A stretch of DNA of 64,000 nt from Aggregatilineales bacterium (GTDB lineage: Bacteria; Chloroflexota; Anaerolineae; Aggregatilineales; Phototrophicaceae): assembly GCA_030834905.1 (NCBI GenBank), contig JAUQWZ010000023.1, positions 81,832 to 145,831 on the forward strand, read 5' to 3'. A model generated the notes under the pieces. It was not told the DNA's origin and made no database searches. It saw only the letters and a list, made by a program, of their open reading frames with translations. This document shows positions 62,133 to 64,000 of the stretch, piece after piece (within the stretch, counting starts at the first letter, position 1; every line of letters starts with the position of its first letter). Made by a program: the position numbers and the translations under genes.

Positions 62133-62602
62133 ATGTGCTGTTCATCAATGTTTTGCTGGCGCTTGTATGGACTTTTCTGACCGGTTCCTTCACACCCAAT
62201 ACGCTGATCGAGGGATTCATCGTTGGCTATCTGGTGCTGTGGCTAGCCAGCCCACTGTATGGACCGTCCACCTATTTTAAGAAATTCCGGCAGGCTATCA
62301 GCTTCCTGCTCTTTTTTGTGTGGGAGCTGATTGTTGCCACCCTGCGGGTCGCTTATGTCGTTATCAAGCCGAATCTGGATATCCAACCAGGCATTGTTGC
62401 GGTTCCACTGGATGTCAAAACGGATATGGAGATTATGCTGCTGGCGAACATGATTACCATAACGCCGGGTTCGCTGTCCCTGGATGTCTCGTATGACCGG
62501 CGCGTGATCTATGTCCATGTGATGCACGTAACCGATGTGGAAGCATATCGTCGGGAAATCAAGCAGGGATTTGAACGACGGATAGGAGAACTGTTTCGGT
62601 GA
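62129..62602 (+). CDS. mrpE: Mrp antiporter subunit E
   Basis: A 157-residue protein with two or three N-terminal spans and a cytoplasmic C-terminal domain. [20 protein letters not shown] is the family signature. It starts inside the end of mrpD and ends in a GTGA overlap with mrpF. Confidence 0.94.
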   Translation: MNVLFINVLLALVWTFLTGSFTPNTLIEGFIVGYLVLWLASPLYGPSTYFKKFRQAISFLLFFVWELIVATLRVAYVVIKPNLDIQPGIVAVPLDVKTDMEIMLLANMITITPGSLSLDVSYDRRVIYVHVMHVTDVEAYRREIKQGFERRIGELFR

Positions 62603-62853
62603 TTTTGGAACTACCGATCCTTATTCTGGCGTTGTGCCTCCTTCTGGCGCTTTCGAGTCTGATACGAGGACCAAGTCTGGCAAATCGGGTGGTCTCTTTT
62701 GACCTGCTGACCACGATTGGAATTGGTCTCATTGCTGTATACGCGGTGATGACCGATCAGCCCGTGTTCCTTGACATCGCGGTTGTCCTGGCACTCATCT
62801 CATTTTTGGGCACCATCGCTTTTGCGTTTTATCTGGAGCGATCTCAGCGATGA
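62599..62853 (+). CDS. mrpF: Mrp antiporter subunit F
   Basis: An 84-residue protein with three spans. SLIRGPSLANRVVSFDLLTT is the MrpF signature, followed by VFLDIAVVLALISFLGTIAF. It starts with GTG overlapping the mrpE stop and is followed by an ATGA overlap with mrpG. Confidence 0.94.
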   Translation: MILELPILILALCLLLALSSLIRGPSLANRVVSFDLLTTIGIGLIAVYAVMTDQPVFLDIAVVLALISFLGTIAFAFYLERSQR

Positions 62854-63239
62854 TTCAAACAGCCATCAGTGCGATTTTACTCACTCTGGGCGCGCTGCTC
62901 ATGCTGCTGGCGGGCATTGGACTTCTCAGGATGCCGGATGTGTTCCTGCGTATGTCTGCGACCAGCAAAGCAGCCACGCTGGGAGTTATTCTGATTATGG
63001 TGGCTGCGGCTGTGTACTTTAACGACCTGGGAGTGACAGCCCGAGCCATTGGCATCGTCATTTTTATCATCCTCACCGCGCCGATTTCCGCGCATATGAT
63101 TGGACGGGCAGCCTATATTACGGGGGAGAAGCTCTGGTCGGAGACAAAAATCGACGAACTGAAAGGTCGTTATGATGAGGAAACGCATCGGCTCGAAGCG
63201 CCACCCGTAGAATCAGCCGAAGTGAACTCGCTGAAGTGA
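62850..63239 (+). CDS. mrpG: Mrp antiporter subunit G
   Basis: A 129-residue protein with three spans. GIGLLRMPDVFLRMSATSKA is the MrpG signature, and LTAPISAHMIGRAAYITG the end of the last span. It completes the A-to-G set, all seven genes tightly coupled and all of normal length. Confidence 0.94.
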   Translation: MIQTAISAILLTLGALLMLLAGIGLLRMPDVFLRMSATSKAATLGVILIMVAAAVYFNDLGVTARAIGIVIFIILTAPISAHMIGRAAYITGEKLWSETKIDELKGRYDEETHRLEAPPVESAEVNSLK

Positions 63240-63391
63240 CATGTCGCCCAGAACCATTGCGGCTCACCTGAATTCTACCCTCACGCCAATTGATACATAG
63301 GCGGGGGGCAGGTCATTTTATAAGGCGCGAAAGGAATATTTAGTTACTGACGTTACGCACAGCAGACAACCGAATGATGTAAACTGCGGTC
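63240..63391. other. Gap between mrpG and the transposase; probable IS left end
   Basis: This gap holds GACGTTACGCACAGCAG just before the transposase start (about 63350). TTACGCA also occurs in the ends of the MITE at 32013-32092. No gene is seen. Confidence 0.4.
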
Positions 63392-63841
63392 ATGGACGAT
63401 AAAGAATTGCTCGACATCTACACCGATTATGTCATCAGTTCGTTTGGGCTGACCACCGGAACGGGCTTGTCGCGGTTGCTGGATGGAGCGATCAGTCATG
63501 ACCGCATCCAACGGTTTCTGGCAAGTCCAAGCAAAGGCGGCGCGGACTTCTGGCAGATCGTCAAGCCGTATGTCCGCCAGATACAGGCTGCCGATGGGGT
63601 CATGATCGTGGACGACAGCATCTCGGAAAAGCCGCACACGGATGAGAATGAGATTGTCTGTTGGCATTATGACCACACCAGTGGACAAACCCTCAAAGGG
63701 ATCACCTTCATCACGGCGTTGTATCATGTCAATGGCGAATCCTTGCCGGTGAACTACCATCGGGTGTCCAAGTCGGAAGTCTATCTCGACCCTAAGAAGC
63801 CATATGAATATTATGCGGGAATGCGCTTGAGCAAAGTATGA
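63392..63841 (+). pseudogene. Truncated DDE transposase (IS701/IS4-like), N-terminal part
   Basis: The first 135 or so residues match the N-terminal part of an IS701/IS4-like DDE transposase. FGLTTGTGLSRLLDGAISHD is the N-terminal DNA-binding region, GVMIVDDSISEKPHTDENEI holds the first catalytic Asp pair, and the text continues to KSEVYLDPKK. After that the frame runs into foreign sequence and stops at 63841, in the middle of what should be a protein of 300 or more residues. The cause appears to be insertion of a second element from about 63800. Confidence 0.75.
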
Positions 63842-64000
63842 ATGGAAGCCAGATAGACCATGCCAACACTCAAGGACGTATTGACTTCATAATCCTTGCT
63901 CAAGCGACGATAGTTGTTCAGCCAAGCGAAGGTGCGTTCGACCACCCAACGTCTAGGCAAGACAGCAAAGCCTTTCTGCTCTGGCGGGATGGCGACAATC
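63811..64000 (-). CDS. IS5-family transposase, C-terminal end, runs off right edge
   Basis: The minus-strand frame from the right edge to a TAA at 63811-63813 reads [20 protein letters not shown] followed by [18 protein letters not shown] and [24 protein letters not shown] with the catalytic Glu is the classic C-terminal DDE motif of IS5-family transposases. Only about 63 residues are in the window. It lies inside the truncated plus-strand transposase, so this element inserted into another one. Confidence 0.85.
   Translation of the reverse strand, partial: IVAIPPEQKGFAVLPRRWVVERTFAWLNNYRRLSKDYEVNTSLSVGMVYLASIHTLLKRIPA

Overview
The window looks like chromosomal DNA from a GC-rich, heterotrophic member of the Chloroflexota, probably Anaerolineae-like. 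This is inferred from the kinds of genes present, not from a marker phylogeny: secreted SH3-like proteins with a cysteine-rich N-terminal module, a DUF4012 protein beside exopolysaccharide genes, a YfhO-type membrane protein, sugar ABC transporter loci without their own ATPase, and many short dispersed palindromic repeats. I found no rRNA, tRNA or CRISPR array. The coding strand changes often, in short operons.

Layout. 1-4.8 kb: the start of a secreted SH3-like protein that runs off the left edge, a GNAT acetyltransferase and the replication-restart helicase priA. 4.9-11.4 kb: a pair of nested hairpin elements, then a GH13_18 sugar phosphorylase followed by an apparent three-gene operon (MDR dehydrogenase, Gfo/Idh/MocA oxidoreductase, GH36 alpha-galactosidase) and a small Smr-domain protein. 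11.4-18.6 kb: a composite repeat, an aldo/keto reductase, a YfhO-like membrane protein, an acyltransferase-3 membrane protein, a serine hydrolase and a membrane-anchored protein of unknown role. 18.6-25.8 kb (minus strand): a LacI-controlled operon with a solute-binding protein, two permeases, a GH66 dextranase-like enzyme and a GH15 glucoamylase/glucodextranase-like enzyme, so probably alpha-1,6-glucan use. Two identical perfect operators flank the regulator gene. 25.9-31.9 kb (minus strand): an exopolysaccharide cluster of tyrosine autokinase, CapD-like dehydratase and DUF4012 protein.

32-34.8 kb: an 80-bp MITE-like element and two secreted proteins. 34.9-46.3 kb: a second carbohydrate locus with a GH43-like enzyme, a LacI regulator with promoter and operator, two permeases, a binding protein, a GH78 alpha-L-rhamnosidase and a GH35 beta-galactosidase. 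This fits breakdown of pectin side chains or arabinogalactan. Between GH78 and GH35 lies a patch of three broken genes. 46.4-57.4 kb: a trans-sulfuration enzyme, a glycerol-1-phosphate dehydrogenase-like protein, a 2281-residue secreted PKD-repeat/TolB-propeller protein, a VOC protein and a DinB-like protein. 57.4-63.2 kb: a complete seven-gene Mrp cation/proton antiporter operon. The right edge holds a truncated DDE transposase interrupted by a second, IS5-type transposase on the other strand.

The main theme is scavenging plant or microbial polysaccharides: two regulated import-and-cleave loci and one phosphorylase/oxidoreductase locus, next to surface-polysaccharide and cation-homeostasis genes. 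The least explained material is the family of palindrome-within-inverted-repeat elements, the giant PKD/TolB protein with a 270-bp internal tandem repeat, and the broken-gene patch at 43.2-43.9 kb.
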